DNA of 64,000 nt from Sphingomonas paeninsulae (lineage in GTDB: Bacteria; Pseudomonadota; Alphaproteobacteria; Sphingomonadales; Sphingomonadaceae), in NCBI RefSeq assembly GCF_003660165.1, contig NZ_CP032829.1, positions 434,001 to 498,000 on the forward strand, given 5' to 3'. This document shows, piece by piece, positions 54,127 to 62,162 of this stretch (position 1 is its first letter; each line of letters starts with the position of its first letter). Under the pieces are notes generated by a model. That model saw nothing but the letters and a program-made list of their open reading frames with translations. It was not told the origin of the DNA and made no database searches. The translations under genes and the position numbers were made by a program.

Positions 54127-55043
54127 CCCTCGACCCCAGCTATCTGGAATATCCGAAACGCCGCAGGGGCATGGATCACGACCTTTATCCCTGGTCCAAT
54201 ATGTTCGAACGTCCGCCAATCGCGTGGCCGAACGGAAAGACTGTGGCGGTCGCGTTTCTGGTCAACCTCGAATGGTTTCCGATCACGCCGGAGGACAAAC
54301 CCTTCCGCGCGCCGGGCCATATGCAGACCGCTTACCCTGATTACCGGCACTATACCGCGCGCGAATATGGCACGCGCGTGGGTATCTACCGGCTGCTCGA
54401 TGCTTTCGAAAAGGCGGGCGTAAAAGCAACCGTGGCGGCCAATGCGGCGATTGCCGAGCGTTACCCCAACCTGATCCACGATGTGGTTTCCGCCGGGCAT
54501 GAGATCATCGCACATTCCACGGATATGAATGGGACCATCGCGAGCGGCCTTTCCGAAGCGGATGAGAGCGCACTGATCCAGCGATCGGTCGAAGTGCTGG
54601 AACGTGTGACGGGCAAGCGTCCGCGTGGATGGCAGTCGATCGCGCGTTCGCAAAGTTTCAACACGCCGCGTTTGCTGGCCGAGGCGGGCTTTGAATATCA
54701 TTGCGACTGGGTGAACGACGAATTGCCCTATCGGATGTCGACCGCTTCCGGTGAAATCATCAACGTGCCCATCAATCATGAACTATCGGACCGGCAGGTC
54801 ATTACGGTGCAGCAGCAATCGGTGGACAGTTTCGCCGGACAGATCCGCGACGCTTATACGCTGCTGGCTGGAGAAGCGGCGCGTTTTGGTGGACGGATGC
54901 TGCCTATCCAACTCACGCCCTATGTGACCGGCCTCCCCTTTCGCATCGGGGCGCTGGAAAGCCTTATTGGCGACCTTGCGGCCCAGCAGGGTAGCTGGTT
55001 CGCCAGCACGGGCGACATCGTGGATGCCTGGACCGCAAGCTGA
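54123..55043 (+). CDS. polysaccharide-deacetylase-fold hydrolase 2
   Basis: A 306-residue CE4-fold hydrolase, paralogous to the gene before it. WPNGKTVAVAFLVNLEWFP, the GHEIIAHSTDMN metal site and RPRGWQSIARSQSFNT are visible. It lacks a signal peptide, so it acts in the cytoplasm and not on cell-wall polysaccharide. Allantoinase- or imidase-type ring hydrolysis is more likely. The ATG at 54123 overlaps the previous stop; the longer frame from 53967 is inside hydrolase 1. Confidence 0.87.
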   Translation: MTLDPSYLEYPKRRRGMDHDLYPWSNMFERPPIAWPNGKTVAVAFLVNLEWFPITPEDKPFRAPGHMQTAYPDYRHYTAREYGTRVGIYRLLDAFEKAGVKATVAANAAIAERYPNLIHDVVSAGHEIIAHSTDMNGTIASGLSEADESALIQRSVEVLERVTGKRPRGWQSIARSQSFNTPRLLAEAGFEYHCDWVNDELPYRMSTASGEIINVPINHELSDRQVITVQQQSVDSFAGQIRDAYTLLAGEAARFGGRMLPIQLTPYVTGLPFRIGALESLIGDLAAQQGSWFASTGDIVDAWTAS

Positions 55044-55046
55044 TTT

Positions 55047-55376
55047 TCAGCGTGAGGCTGGCCGCCCGTCGGTCGCCTCACGCGGGTCTAGCAACACACG
55101 CAACACACGCAACTGCATTGCCTCCAGCGCAAGCTGACGATGCTTCACCGCCTCTTCGGTGGGTGCGGTTTCACGCAACTGTTGCGCATCGACACCGCGC
55201 GTTTCCGCAAGCAGATGTTCGAGGCGGTCGATCCGTTCGTTCGACGCGGCAAGCTCAACCAGCAATGCCAGCGCGATATTCAGCACCTGCTCGGTTTCTT
55301 TATTTTCCAGACTATAGGGGCGTGTTCCCCGGCCCGATTCAATGACCGCGGCTATGGCTTCGCTGTTACTTGTCAT
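55047..55376 (-). CDS. small helical protein, paralogue of the gene at 61762-62067
   Basis: A 109-residue mostly helical protein. The central segment LLVELAASNERIDRLEHLLAE looks like a short coiled coil, preceded by GTRPYSLENKE and followed by a helix ending LRVLRVLLDP. The same order (RPHFFDDP, then EVSVIRDRLDTVERLLDTKG, then VKRVLRM) occurs in the protein at 61762-62067. No named family is known to me. It is coupled by ATGA to the methyltransferase gene. Confidence 0.65.
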   Translation of the reverse strand: MTSNSEAIAAVIESGRGTRPYSLENKETEQVLNIALALLVELAASNERIDRLEHLLAETRGVDAQQLRETAPTEEAVKHRQLALEAMQLRVLRVLLDPREATDGRPASR

Positions 55377-56496
55377 ACTGGCTTCCTGCCGCTGATTATA
55401 TACCAGCGGTTGATCCCGCTTACGGCTGCCATGTCATGTTCGGCGACATCGCTTCGAGCAAAGCCCGCCCCGTACATATCCGCCACGAGGTCGGCATTGT
55501 TATAGATGTTCCAGAAACGCTCGCCGTTGAAATGCGTGTCCCAGTCTTTTTCGACCTGATGGACAATCGACGGGGCCATGCGCGTATCGACGTCCTGCAG
55601 GATCACGATACCGCCGGGCCGTGTGACACGCAGCGCCTCTGCCATCATCAGCCGTCGTTTTTCCGCACCGATTTCGTGAAGCATGTTGTGTGAGACGACG
55701 AGGTCGAAGAAACCGTCTTCGAAATTCAGCACGGACGCGTCCATCTGGTGAAAAGTGACACCAACGCCCAATGCTTCGGCCCGCGCATGGGCATAACGCA
55801 GCATTCCCGCGCCAATATCGACCGCATGAACGTCTGCATCGGGGAAATTCGCCGCATAGGCGGCCGATGCCGCACCCGCCGAACAGCCCAGGTCCAATAT
55901 GCGCAACGGTTTTATCTCAGGAAATTCGGCGTCGAGCAGCTTGAAGATCACACCTGCTTTGCTGTCCGACTTACCGGCACCCTGGCCGAAGGAAAACACG
56001 TTGCCGCCCGTCTCATAGAACACACCCGCAATGATATCATCAGGTCCACGATCGAGCGCATATCCGCCCGGCTGGAGATGAATATCCACCTCCGCGATTT
56101 CGGGCGAGGGAACGTAGGAGGGATCGAGGTGCAGAGCGCCTTTCTTGTCCGGCGCGTCGATCAGGCCGCGTGCGGCCGTCTGCATCCGGTCGAGATCGCG
56201 ATAAAGCGGCTCGCCGACCGACATCCAGATCATTTCCTGCGCCGAACGATTGGCCGCGCTCCACATCCGATAGCCCGAGGATTCGAACAGCGCGGCTTCG
56301 ATATCCCGGGGGATTGAGGCTGCCGACCGTTTTTCGCGGCGAAAGCAGGTGCCCCTTCTTTTTCGAAACGACTGACGTTGGCGGAACGAACACGCGCATT
56401 GAGCAGCTTGCGCAACGACACCACCGCGCGCTGCCTGCTAAGCTCCTCCTGCGTCGTTTCCGGAAGCATCGGATGCTGAACGTCGCGCACTTTCAT
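55373..56496 (-). pseudogene. SAM-dependent methyltransferase, interrupted by one missing base
   Basis: A class I methyltransferase of about 374 residues once joined. The SAM motif I is LRILDLGCSAGAASAAYAA, followed by VHAVDIGAGMLRYA and DLVVSHNMLHEI. The N-terminal 65 residues lie in another frame that ends ...AKNGRQPQSP. One extra C in the run read as G5 on the plus strand (56308-56312) joins them through QSPRDIEAALFESSGYRMW. The start at 56496 (MKVRDVQHPML) has AAGGA nine bases upstream. The methyl acceptor is unknown. It forms an operon with the small helical protein and probably the VOC gene upstream. Confidence 0.8.
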
Positions 56497-56582
56497 CGGA
56501 ACCATTCCTTCGTCGATTTTGATCAATCCTATCCGCAATATTGCCCCGGACAAGAGAATTGTTTTAGGTTTAGGACAAATGC

Positions 56583-57521
56583 TCAGCTATCTTCGATAAA
56601 CTCTGCCAGTTCACCCGTCGGGCCAACCGCCGTACAGGTAAGCCGACCATCGTATCCGATACCGTTACGGACACGCGGCGGCGTAATCGCCAGATCGGCG
56701 ACCAGAGCGATATCGGAAATGCCAAAGCTCGCTATCGCGAAACCCGGCGGCAATTCGCCAATGGTTTGCGGGCGCGGACCGGCGATATAGCCCGGCCCGG
56801 TCCGATATTCGTCAAACTCGATCAGATAACCCTGCTCGCGCAACCCTGCCGTCGTCATTCGGATCGTCGAATCCGCATCAAGTCCTTGCGCGGTCTGGAG
56901 GATGCTAATTTTGCTTTCTCTCAGCGGACGTCGTTTCAGGTCGAATTTCCCGCAATAATATTCACGCAGGGCATCGAAATCGCCGCCAGCAATGACAAAG
57001 ATGAACGGGCGGTCGACGAATGATCGGGGTGACGGCAGGATCGATGTCGCGCGATCGCCGGTTTCCATCGTGAAATACAGGCATTCTCCGGCAGGGCCGA
57101 TTGCCTGCATGGCGACGATGGACGGCATGAATTGCAAAGGTGTTGGTTCGGCCAATATCGTGAAGGACGATTGCCGAAGCCGGTCATTCACGGCGTAAAC
57201 GTCATCGACGATGATCTCTATCGCTGCCCAGCCAAAGCTCGTGAGCGGTGTGTATTCGGGGACGGCATCTATCTGAACGACCCGGATATAATCGTCGTGC
57301 GCTCCGTCCGTGCTCATCACGATATAGGGCCGCCCCTCCATTGCGGGGGCACCCCAGCCAGCGGCCAGATCCGCATCGACCCGCCCGCGCTCGCGTTCCG
57401 AATATCCAAGCCAGTGGCTATACTGGGAAAGCAGGGCCTCCGGGTCGGGCGCACCGACCGTGGCAAAACGAAAACGGGTCAACAATGGGTCGGTGTCAGT
57501 GGTCCAGTCGCTCACGTGCAC
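56583..57521 (-). CDS. VOC family protein
   Basis: A 312-residue protein with two paired beta-alpha-beta-beta-beta modules of the vicinal oxygen chelate fold. The second opens with PFIFVIAGGDFDALREYYCGKF and both have the FTMET/GPTGELAEFIE-type strand ends. It is long for a simple glyoxalase and the size fits extradiol-dioxygenase or isomerase relatives, but the metal ligands cannot be assigned with confidence. The start is GTG at 57521 or 57515, with AGGGAAG upstream. It is likely the first gene of the methyltransferase operon. Confidence 0.75.
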   Translation of the reverse strand: MHVSDWTTDTDPLLTRFRFATVGAPDPEALLSQYSHWLGYSERERGRVDADLAAGWGAPAMEGRPYIVMSTDGAHDDYIRVVQIDAVPEYTPLTSFGWAAIEIIVDDVYAVNDRLRQSSFTILAEPTPLQFMPSIVAMQAIGPAGECLYFTMETGDRATSILPSPRSFVDRPFIFVIAGGDFDALREYYCGKFDLKRRPLRESKISILQTAQGLDADSTIRMTTAGLREQGYLIEFDEYRTGPGYIAGPRPQTIGELPPGFAIASFGISDIALVADLAITPPRVRNGIGYDGRLTCTAVGPTGELAEFIEDS

Positions 57522-57565
57522 TTCCCTATCCTGGTTTCGCTCAGACTAGGGATTTATTACTCTTA

Positions 57566-57582
57566 TATCTATATCAAATCAT
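57566..57582. promoter_or_regulatory. inverted copy of the TTTGATATAGA motif upstream of the VOC gene
   Basis: TCTATATCAAA at 57568-57578 is the exact reverse complement of the core at 51554-51564, and the flanking bases match at 17 of 19 positions overall. It lies about 50 bp upstream of the VOC gene, in the same orientation relative to that gene as the other copy is to the lyase gene. Confidence 0.5.
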
Positions 57583-57638
57583 CCAATTGTGAGACAAGAA
57601 GTGCCATGCACGCCAGCACTCCCCATCCCTCGCCGCCA

Positions 57639-58403
57639 TCAACGGCTATTGGCGGAATGAAGGTCGAGGCGGATCTGGTAACGATCGGGCCGAAACCGCG
57701 CGAGGATATGTTGCACCGGGCGCTTGTCGATATCCATCACGGTGCGGTTCACGCGGAGGATCGGCGATCCGATATCGACAGCAAGGACGTTGGCCAGCGT
57801 GGCATCCGCCAGCGAAGCGGATATCGTCTGCGTCGCCGCACCGATCTTTATACCTGCCTGTTCCAGCAGGCTGAGCATCGGCGTGGTCTTCAGCGCCGCG
57901 CGTGTCATCTCGATTCCCAGAGCCACCGGAATATAGCTGATGATATAGCTGAGCGGCAGCCCATCGAGCCAGCGCACACGAACCACGCGAAACACCGGTG
58001 TGCCATTGGGAATTTGGAGCGCTTCACTCACCGGAGGCCGCGCCGGCACCTTGTCCATCTCCAGAATTTTGACCTGCGTGCTGCGGCCAAAGGAAATGAG
58101 CGAATCGAGCGCCTGTTCTATGCTGCCTTCGATCGGCTTGGCGGGTGGCTGAAAGATGACGTGCGTGCCGACTCTGCGCTTCCGTTCGACGAGGTGCGTT
58201 TGCGCCAACTCGTCCATCGCGCGCCGGGCGGTGATGCGGGAAACGGAAAAGCTTTCGGCCAGTTCCTGCTCGGTCGGCATACGCGAACCGAACGCCCGCG
58301 CGCCGCTTGTGATCTCTTCGCGCAATTGAAGAAATATCTGATGGTAAAGCGGAACGGCCTGAAGTCTGTCGACCGCGGACACATCGTCATCCAGCGTTTT
58401 CAA
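57639..58403 (-). CDS. GntR-family transcriptional regulator (HutC/UTRA type)
   Basis: A regulator of about 254 residues. The N-terminal winged helix has VPLYHQIFLQLREEI, the recognition stretch MPTEQELAESFSVSRITARRAMDEL and VERKRRVGTHV. The C-terminal UTRA ligand domain follows, with FRVVRVRWLDGLPLSYIISY and SPILRVNRTVMD. It should sense a pathway intermediate and repress the island. TTG at 58403 has AAGGGAAG upstream; the ATG at 58463 would add 20 non-domain residues. It is divergent from the GlcG/HbpS-like gene. Confidence 0.88.
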   Translation of the reverse strand: MKTLDDDVSAVDRLQAVPLYHQIFLQLREEITSGARAFGSRMPTEQELAESFSVSRITARRAMDELAQTHLVERKRRVGTHVIFQPPAKPIEGSIEQALDSLISFGRSTQVKILEMDKVPARPPVSEALQIPNGTPVFRVVRVRWLDGLPLSYIISYIPVALGIEMTRAALKTTPMLSLLEQAGIKIGAATQTISASLADATLANVLAVDIGSPILRVNRTVMDIDKRPVQHILARFRPDRYQIRLDLHSANSR

Positions 58404-58506
58404 TATGTCTTCCCTTGAAGAACCGCACCGTTCATCGCCACGCCCAAAATCTGAACATAACACTTATTGTTTCTCGCCCTTTGAACATCCTGAAGGAAAT
58501 GTCACC

Positions 58507-58911
58507 ATGAACACCAAACCTATACTCACTGGAACCGAACTGGATGCCATGCTGAGTGCTGCGCTGATGGAGGCGGGCCGCCTTGGTCTTGCCGCCACCA
58601 TCGCACTCGTCGACGACGGCGGATACGCCCTTCGCTTGCACCGTACGGATGGTGCGGGCCCGATGACTCCGACCGTCGCGCTGGCCAAGGCACGGACAGC
58701 GGCGTTGATGCGCGCGCCCAGCGGCGCCCTAACCGCGCGACTGAAAGACGAACCCGAATTGCTGCGTCTTACCGAATATCTGCCGATGCCCGGCGGTCAA
58801 CCGATCCGCCACGACGGGATATGCATGGGCGGAATCGGTGTTTCGGGAGGCAACCCCGCGCAAGATGAAGCGATTGCTCAAGCCGGACTCGACGCGCTAA
58901 AATCCGTTTAA
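58507..58911 (+). CDS. GlcG/HbpS family (heme-binding-like) protein
   Basis: A 134-residue protein of the GlcG/HbpS/PduO-C family. AALMEAGRLGLAATIALVDDGGY, the MTPTVALAKARTAALM helix and the glycine-rich end GICMGGIGVSGGNPAQDEAIAQ are typical. Members bind heme or cobalamin-like cofactors or occur as accessory proteins in glycolate and aromatic pathways. The ATG at 58507 has AAGGAAA upstream; an in-frame ATG at 58405 overlaps the regulator promoter and is rejected. Confidence 0.85.
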   Translation: MNTKPILTGTELDAMLSAALMEAGRLGLAATIALVDDGGYALRLHRTDGAGPMTPTVALAKARTAALMRAPSGALTARLKDEPELLRLTEYLPMPGGQPIRHDGICMGGIGVSGGNPAQDEAIAQAGLDALKSV

Positions 58912-58921
58912 CACCAAACGG

Positions 58922-59782
58922 TCAGTGCATCTCCTCACCACCTGAAACGTTCATCGATTCACCGGTAATGTAACGCGCCTGCCCTGAACAAAGAAAGGCG
59001 CAGGCGTTTGCTGTATCGGCCGTTTCACCCACGCGACCAAGGGGGATGCGTCCGCGCATCGCATCCATGTATTCATCGAGTGTCTGACCCCGGGCTTTGG
59101 CCATATAGTCGTTCTGCCATGATCCAAGTCCTGTGGTGACGTGGTTGGGACACACTGCGTTTACGGTGATCTGCTGAGGACCGAGTTCGATCGCGGCGGA
59201 ACGAGTCAGGCCGACGAGTCCGTGCTTCGAAGCGATATAGGACGACGTCAGCGCCGATCCGGATTTGGAACCGCGACTTCCGATGGATACGATCCGGCCA
59301 CGGCCCCAATTGGGTTGCTCTTCCTGCTTCAGCATCTGTCGCACAGCATGCTTCATTGCAAAGAACGCGCCGCGCAGGTTTACGTCCAGAACCGTATCCC
59401 ATTGCTCCTGCGTCTGATCGATGAGCGGGCCGAACAGGAAACCGACACCGGCGTTATTCACCAGAATATCCAGCTTGCCGAAATGCTGCACGGCACTACC
59501 AACAAGAGCTTCGACTTCGCTTTCTACGCGCATGTCTGCCTGGCAGGTGGTGATATGCGGCGTGATCGCCCGAATTTCATCGGCGACTTGATCCAGTTCG
59601 GTTGATTTTCCGACGCCATGTTCGGGAGCCATTGCGCCTGCTACGCGGCCAATATCATGGAGAACAATGCGGACACCGTCCTCCGCCAGCTTCCGTGCGA
59701 TAGCGGCACCGAGACCGCGGTGCCGCCCGGCACCAGTAATGACGGCAACTTTCCCATCCAGATCAGGATACACGATCGACAC
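58922..59782 (-). CDS. SDR family oxidoreductase
   Basis: A 286-residue classical SDR. TGAGRHRGLGAAIA binds the cofactor, and NNAGVG, a SIGSR serine and the YIASK motif complete the active site. It ends with YITGESMNVSGGEEMH as in SDRs of catabolic pathways. A GTG at 59773 has better ribosome-site spacing than the one at 59782. It follows the flavoprotein gene by six bases and should act with it on the same substrate, probably on a hydroxyl or keto group. Confidence 0.87.
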   Translation of the reverse strand: MSIVYPDLDGKVAVITGAGRHRGLGAAIARKLAEDGVRIVLHDIGRVAGAMAPEHGVGKSTELDQVADEIRAITPHITTCQADMRVESEVEALVGSAVQHFGKLDILVNNAGVGFLFGPLIDQTQEQWDTVLDVNLRGAFFAMKHAVRQMLKQEEQPNWGRGRIVSIGSRGSKSGSALTSSYIASKHGLVGLTRSAAIELGPQQITVNAVCPNHVTTGLGSWQNDYMAKARGQTLDEYMDAMRGRIPLGRVGETADTANACAFLCSGQARYITGESMNVSGGEEMH

Positions 59783-59788
59783 TCCTCA

Positions 59789-61765
59789 TTATAAGTCCAT
59801 TCCTGCACGATAGCCTTCGGCCGTAGCGACCAGCACGGTTCGCGGGGAAAAGGCATCGCCGATGACACGAACGTCCATGCCGGCCGCGCGTAATGGCTCC
59901 AGCAACAGTTCATCCGGCACCCGCGCTGTGGCATAGGTGAACATCGAAACGTCTGTGACTACGCTTTCGCGTCCATTGAACACGTTGGCATAAGCGACCT
60001 CACCCTCTTCGAACCGCGACGACGCCAGCGGTCGAACCGATGTTACGATTTCTATCTGCTTGCGATAAAGCCGGGCATAAATGCCCTGTCGCGTTACCAA
60101 AGCCTCGTCGCTCGCGATGCGCTCGCGTTCGGTGAGCAGCACCACATTATCGAAACGTTCGCTCAGCAATTCGGCAGCCGCATAAGTGAAAGCACCGTGA
60201 TCTGCATCGTGGATCACCACTGTACCCCGTTGCCTGCCTGTCACCCGGCTGAACATTGCCACCGCCTCGCGCAGATCAGGGAACACGCCCTCACCTTGAT
60301 ATTCCTTAGGCAGATAACCCGGCCACGCAGGCGTAGAGCCTGTGGCCAACAGGACATGATCGGGCGTCAACGCCAGAATATCGTCAGCGGTGGCTCTTTG
60401 TCCGAGCACAAGCCGTGCCCCTGCCCGCTCCGCGCTCAGACGTTGAAAATCATAAATGCTGCTCAAATTCTCACCGCCGGGTAGCAGTGCGTGGAGCCGC
60501 GTCTTGCCGCCGGATTCCTCCGAGGCACCCAATACGGTCACGGCATGACCACGCGCTGCAGCGACCCATGCAGCCTCCATTCCGGCAATGCCCGCACCGA
60601 CGACCACCACACGCTTTTTGGAAAACGTCGGTTCGGGTTGCCAATCTGCTTCGTCAGCAGTCCCGACCCGCGGATTATTATCGCACAAGAGCCCTCGACC
60701 GATATTGATCGAATGCCAGCAGGTATTGCACGATACGCAATAACGGATCTGCGCTTCTCGCCCCTGCTCCGCCTTGATCCCCCAGGCTGGATCGGTGACG
60801 AGCGGTCGCCCGAGCATAACCAGATCGGCCAACCCGTCACGCACGATACGTTCGCCCTCATTAGGATCGGTAATAAGACCCAGCGCGCCGATCGGTACGC
60901 CAGGTGCCGACTTTCCCAGCGCCGCAATGCGGTCGACATAGGGAGTTCGCGGGCCGTGAAGATCGGGTAAATGCTCGTACAGCGTGTTGCCATGCGCGCC
61001 CCAGCAATAGGTGAGATAATCGACCCCGCCCGCCTTATGGACAATCTCAGTAATCCGCGCGGCTTCGGCCAGATCGATGCCCCCCGCGATGCCGTCCTCG
61101 GCGGGCAATTTTACGCCAATAATGAAATCGGCCCCACAGCCGCTTCGTAATGCCGCAATCAAATCTGTTAACAGCTTTGCACGCCCGATGACGTCGCCGC
61201 CATATTCATCGTCGCGCCGGTTGGATTGTGCGGACAGGAACTGGTGAAAGATATGCCCATGCCCTGCAGATATCTCGACGCCCGCAAAGCCCGCATCGGC
61301 CAGACGTTTGGCCGAAAAGACGAATTCCTCGATCATTTGCCGCACTTCGCCAGCGGAAAGCGCGTGCGGCACGGTCCAGCTAAGGTCGTCGGGCAACGCC
61401 GATGCGCCATAAGCATAGGGATTACGGAAGCCCGATCGAAAACCCCGACCATTATCCTGAATTTGCCCGAGCATCAGGCTGCCATGCGCACTCACCGCAC
61501 CGGCCCAGCGTCGAAGCGCCTCCTCATTGGCTCCTGAAAAGACAGCAGGTCGCGTAGGGAGTTTTTGCCAGCTCAGCATCGCCATCGGCTCGCTGACCAA
61601 CATGGCCGCGCCACCCCGCGCGCGATTGGCATAATAATCAATCAAGCGGTCTGTTATCAGACCCCCGACGGCAAAATGCGTTGACATCGACGCATGGACA
61701 ATCCGGTTTTTAAGTTCGCGCTGTCCGACGCGGGTGCGCGAAAAGAGGTGAGGATAAGCGTTCAT
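59789..61765 (-). CDS. old-yellow-enzyme-type Fe-S/FAD oxidoreductase (2,4-dienoyl-CoA reductase-like)
   Basis: A 658-residue flavoprotein. Residues 1 to about 340 form the FMN TIM barrel (GVEISAGHGHIFHQFLSAQS). Cysteines C343, C346, C349 and C361 in CVSCNTCW-x-CDNN ligate a 4Fe-4S cluster. GAGIAG (390-395) begins the FAD/NAD(P)H domain. This is the layout of 2,4-dienoyl-CoA reductase and trimethylamine or stachydrine-type dehydrogenases. It could reduce an activated C=C or demethylate an amine; the substrate is unknown. It is coupled upstream to a small helical protein by ATGA. Confidence 0.92.
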   Translation of the reverse strand: MNAYPHLFSRTRVGQRELKNRIVHASMSTHFAVGGLITDRLIDYYANRARGGAAMLVSEPMAMLSWQKLPTRPAVFSGANEEALRRWAGAVSAHGSLMLGQIQDNGRGFRSGFRNPYAYGASALPDDLSWTVPHALSAGEVRQMIEEFVFSAKRLADAGFAGVEISAGHGHIFHQFLSAQSNRRDDEYGGDVIGRAKLLTDLIAALRSGCGADFIIGVKLPAEDGIAGGIDLAEAARITEIVHKAGGVDYLTYCWGAHGNTLYEHLPDLHGPRTPYVDRIAALGKSAPGVPIGALGLITDPNEGERIVRDGLADLVMLGRPLVTDPAWGIKAEQGREAQIRYCVSCNTCWHSINIGRGLLCDNNPRVGTADEADWQPEPTFSKKRVVVVGAGIAGMEAAWVAAARGHAVTVLGASEESGGKTRLHALLPGGENLSSIYDFQRLSAERAGARLVLGQRATADDILALTPDHVLLATGSTPAWPGYLPKEYQGEGVFPDLREAVAMFSRVTGRQRGTVVIHDADHGAFTYAAAELLSERFDNVVLLTERERIASDEALVTRQGIYARLYRKQIEIVTSVRPLASSRFEEGEVAYANVFNGRESVVTDVSMFTYATARVPDELLLEPLRAAGMDVRVIGDAFSPRTVLVATAEGYRAGMDL

Positions 61766-62067
61766 TTCCCGGACGGAGAATGCATCCGCAAAACGCGCTT
61801 CACATAGGCGTCGCGGACAGCCGCCCGCTCGGCTTCCGCCGCCGCATCAGGACGATAGGCTTCGATGTCGTCGCGTGAGACACTGCCCTTCGTATCGAGC
61901 AGTCGCTCAACCGTGTCGAGGCGGTCCCGGATCACCGAAACCTCTGTCATCAGTTCAAAAAAGAACGTCATCATCTGATCGATCGCGGGGTCGTCAAAGA
62001 AATGCGGGCGCGGCCCCTTAGCTGTTCGTGGCAGCTTCACTTTGTCGGCACTGGTCAATTCGGCCAT
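61762..62067 (-). CDS. small helical protein, paralogue of the gene at 55047-55376
   Basis: A 101-residue helical protein with GPRPHFFDDPAIDQMMTFFF, a coiled-coil-like EVSVIRDRLDTVERLL and a basic C-terminal helix AYVKRVLRM. It shares its layout with the protein at 55047-55376. It is coupled by ATGA to the flavoprotein gene. A role as a small subunit or chaperone of the adjacent enzyme is a guess from position. Confidence 0.68.
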   Translation of the reverse strand: MAELTSADKVKLPRTAKGPRPHFFDDPAIDQMMTFFFELMTEVSVIRDRLDTVERLLDTKGSVSRDDIEAYRPDAAAEAERAAVRDAYVKRVLRMHSPSGK

Positions 62068-62162
62068 TTCTCGCCCACTTCCTGAAACTTGAATTTACCT
62101 GTCGCCCAATAACTGCGGCGGGACGCTGCCGTACCGTCCCGCCGCCTCTCATCGCTGAAAGA

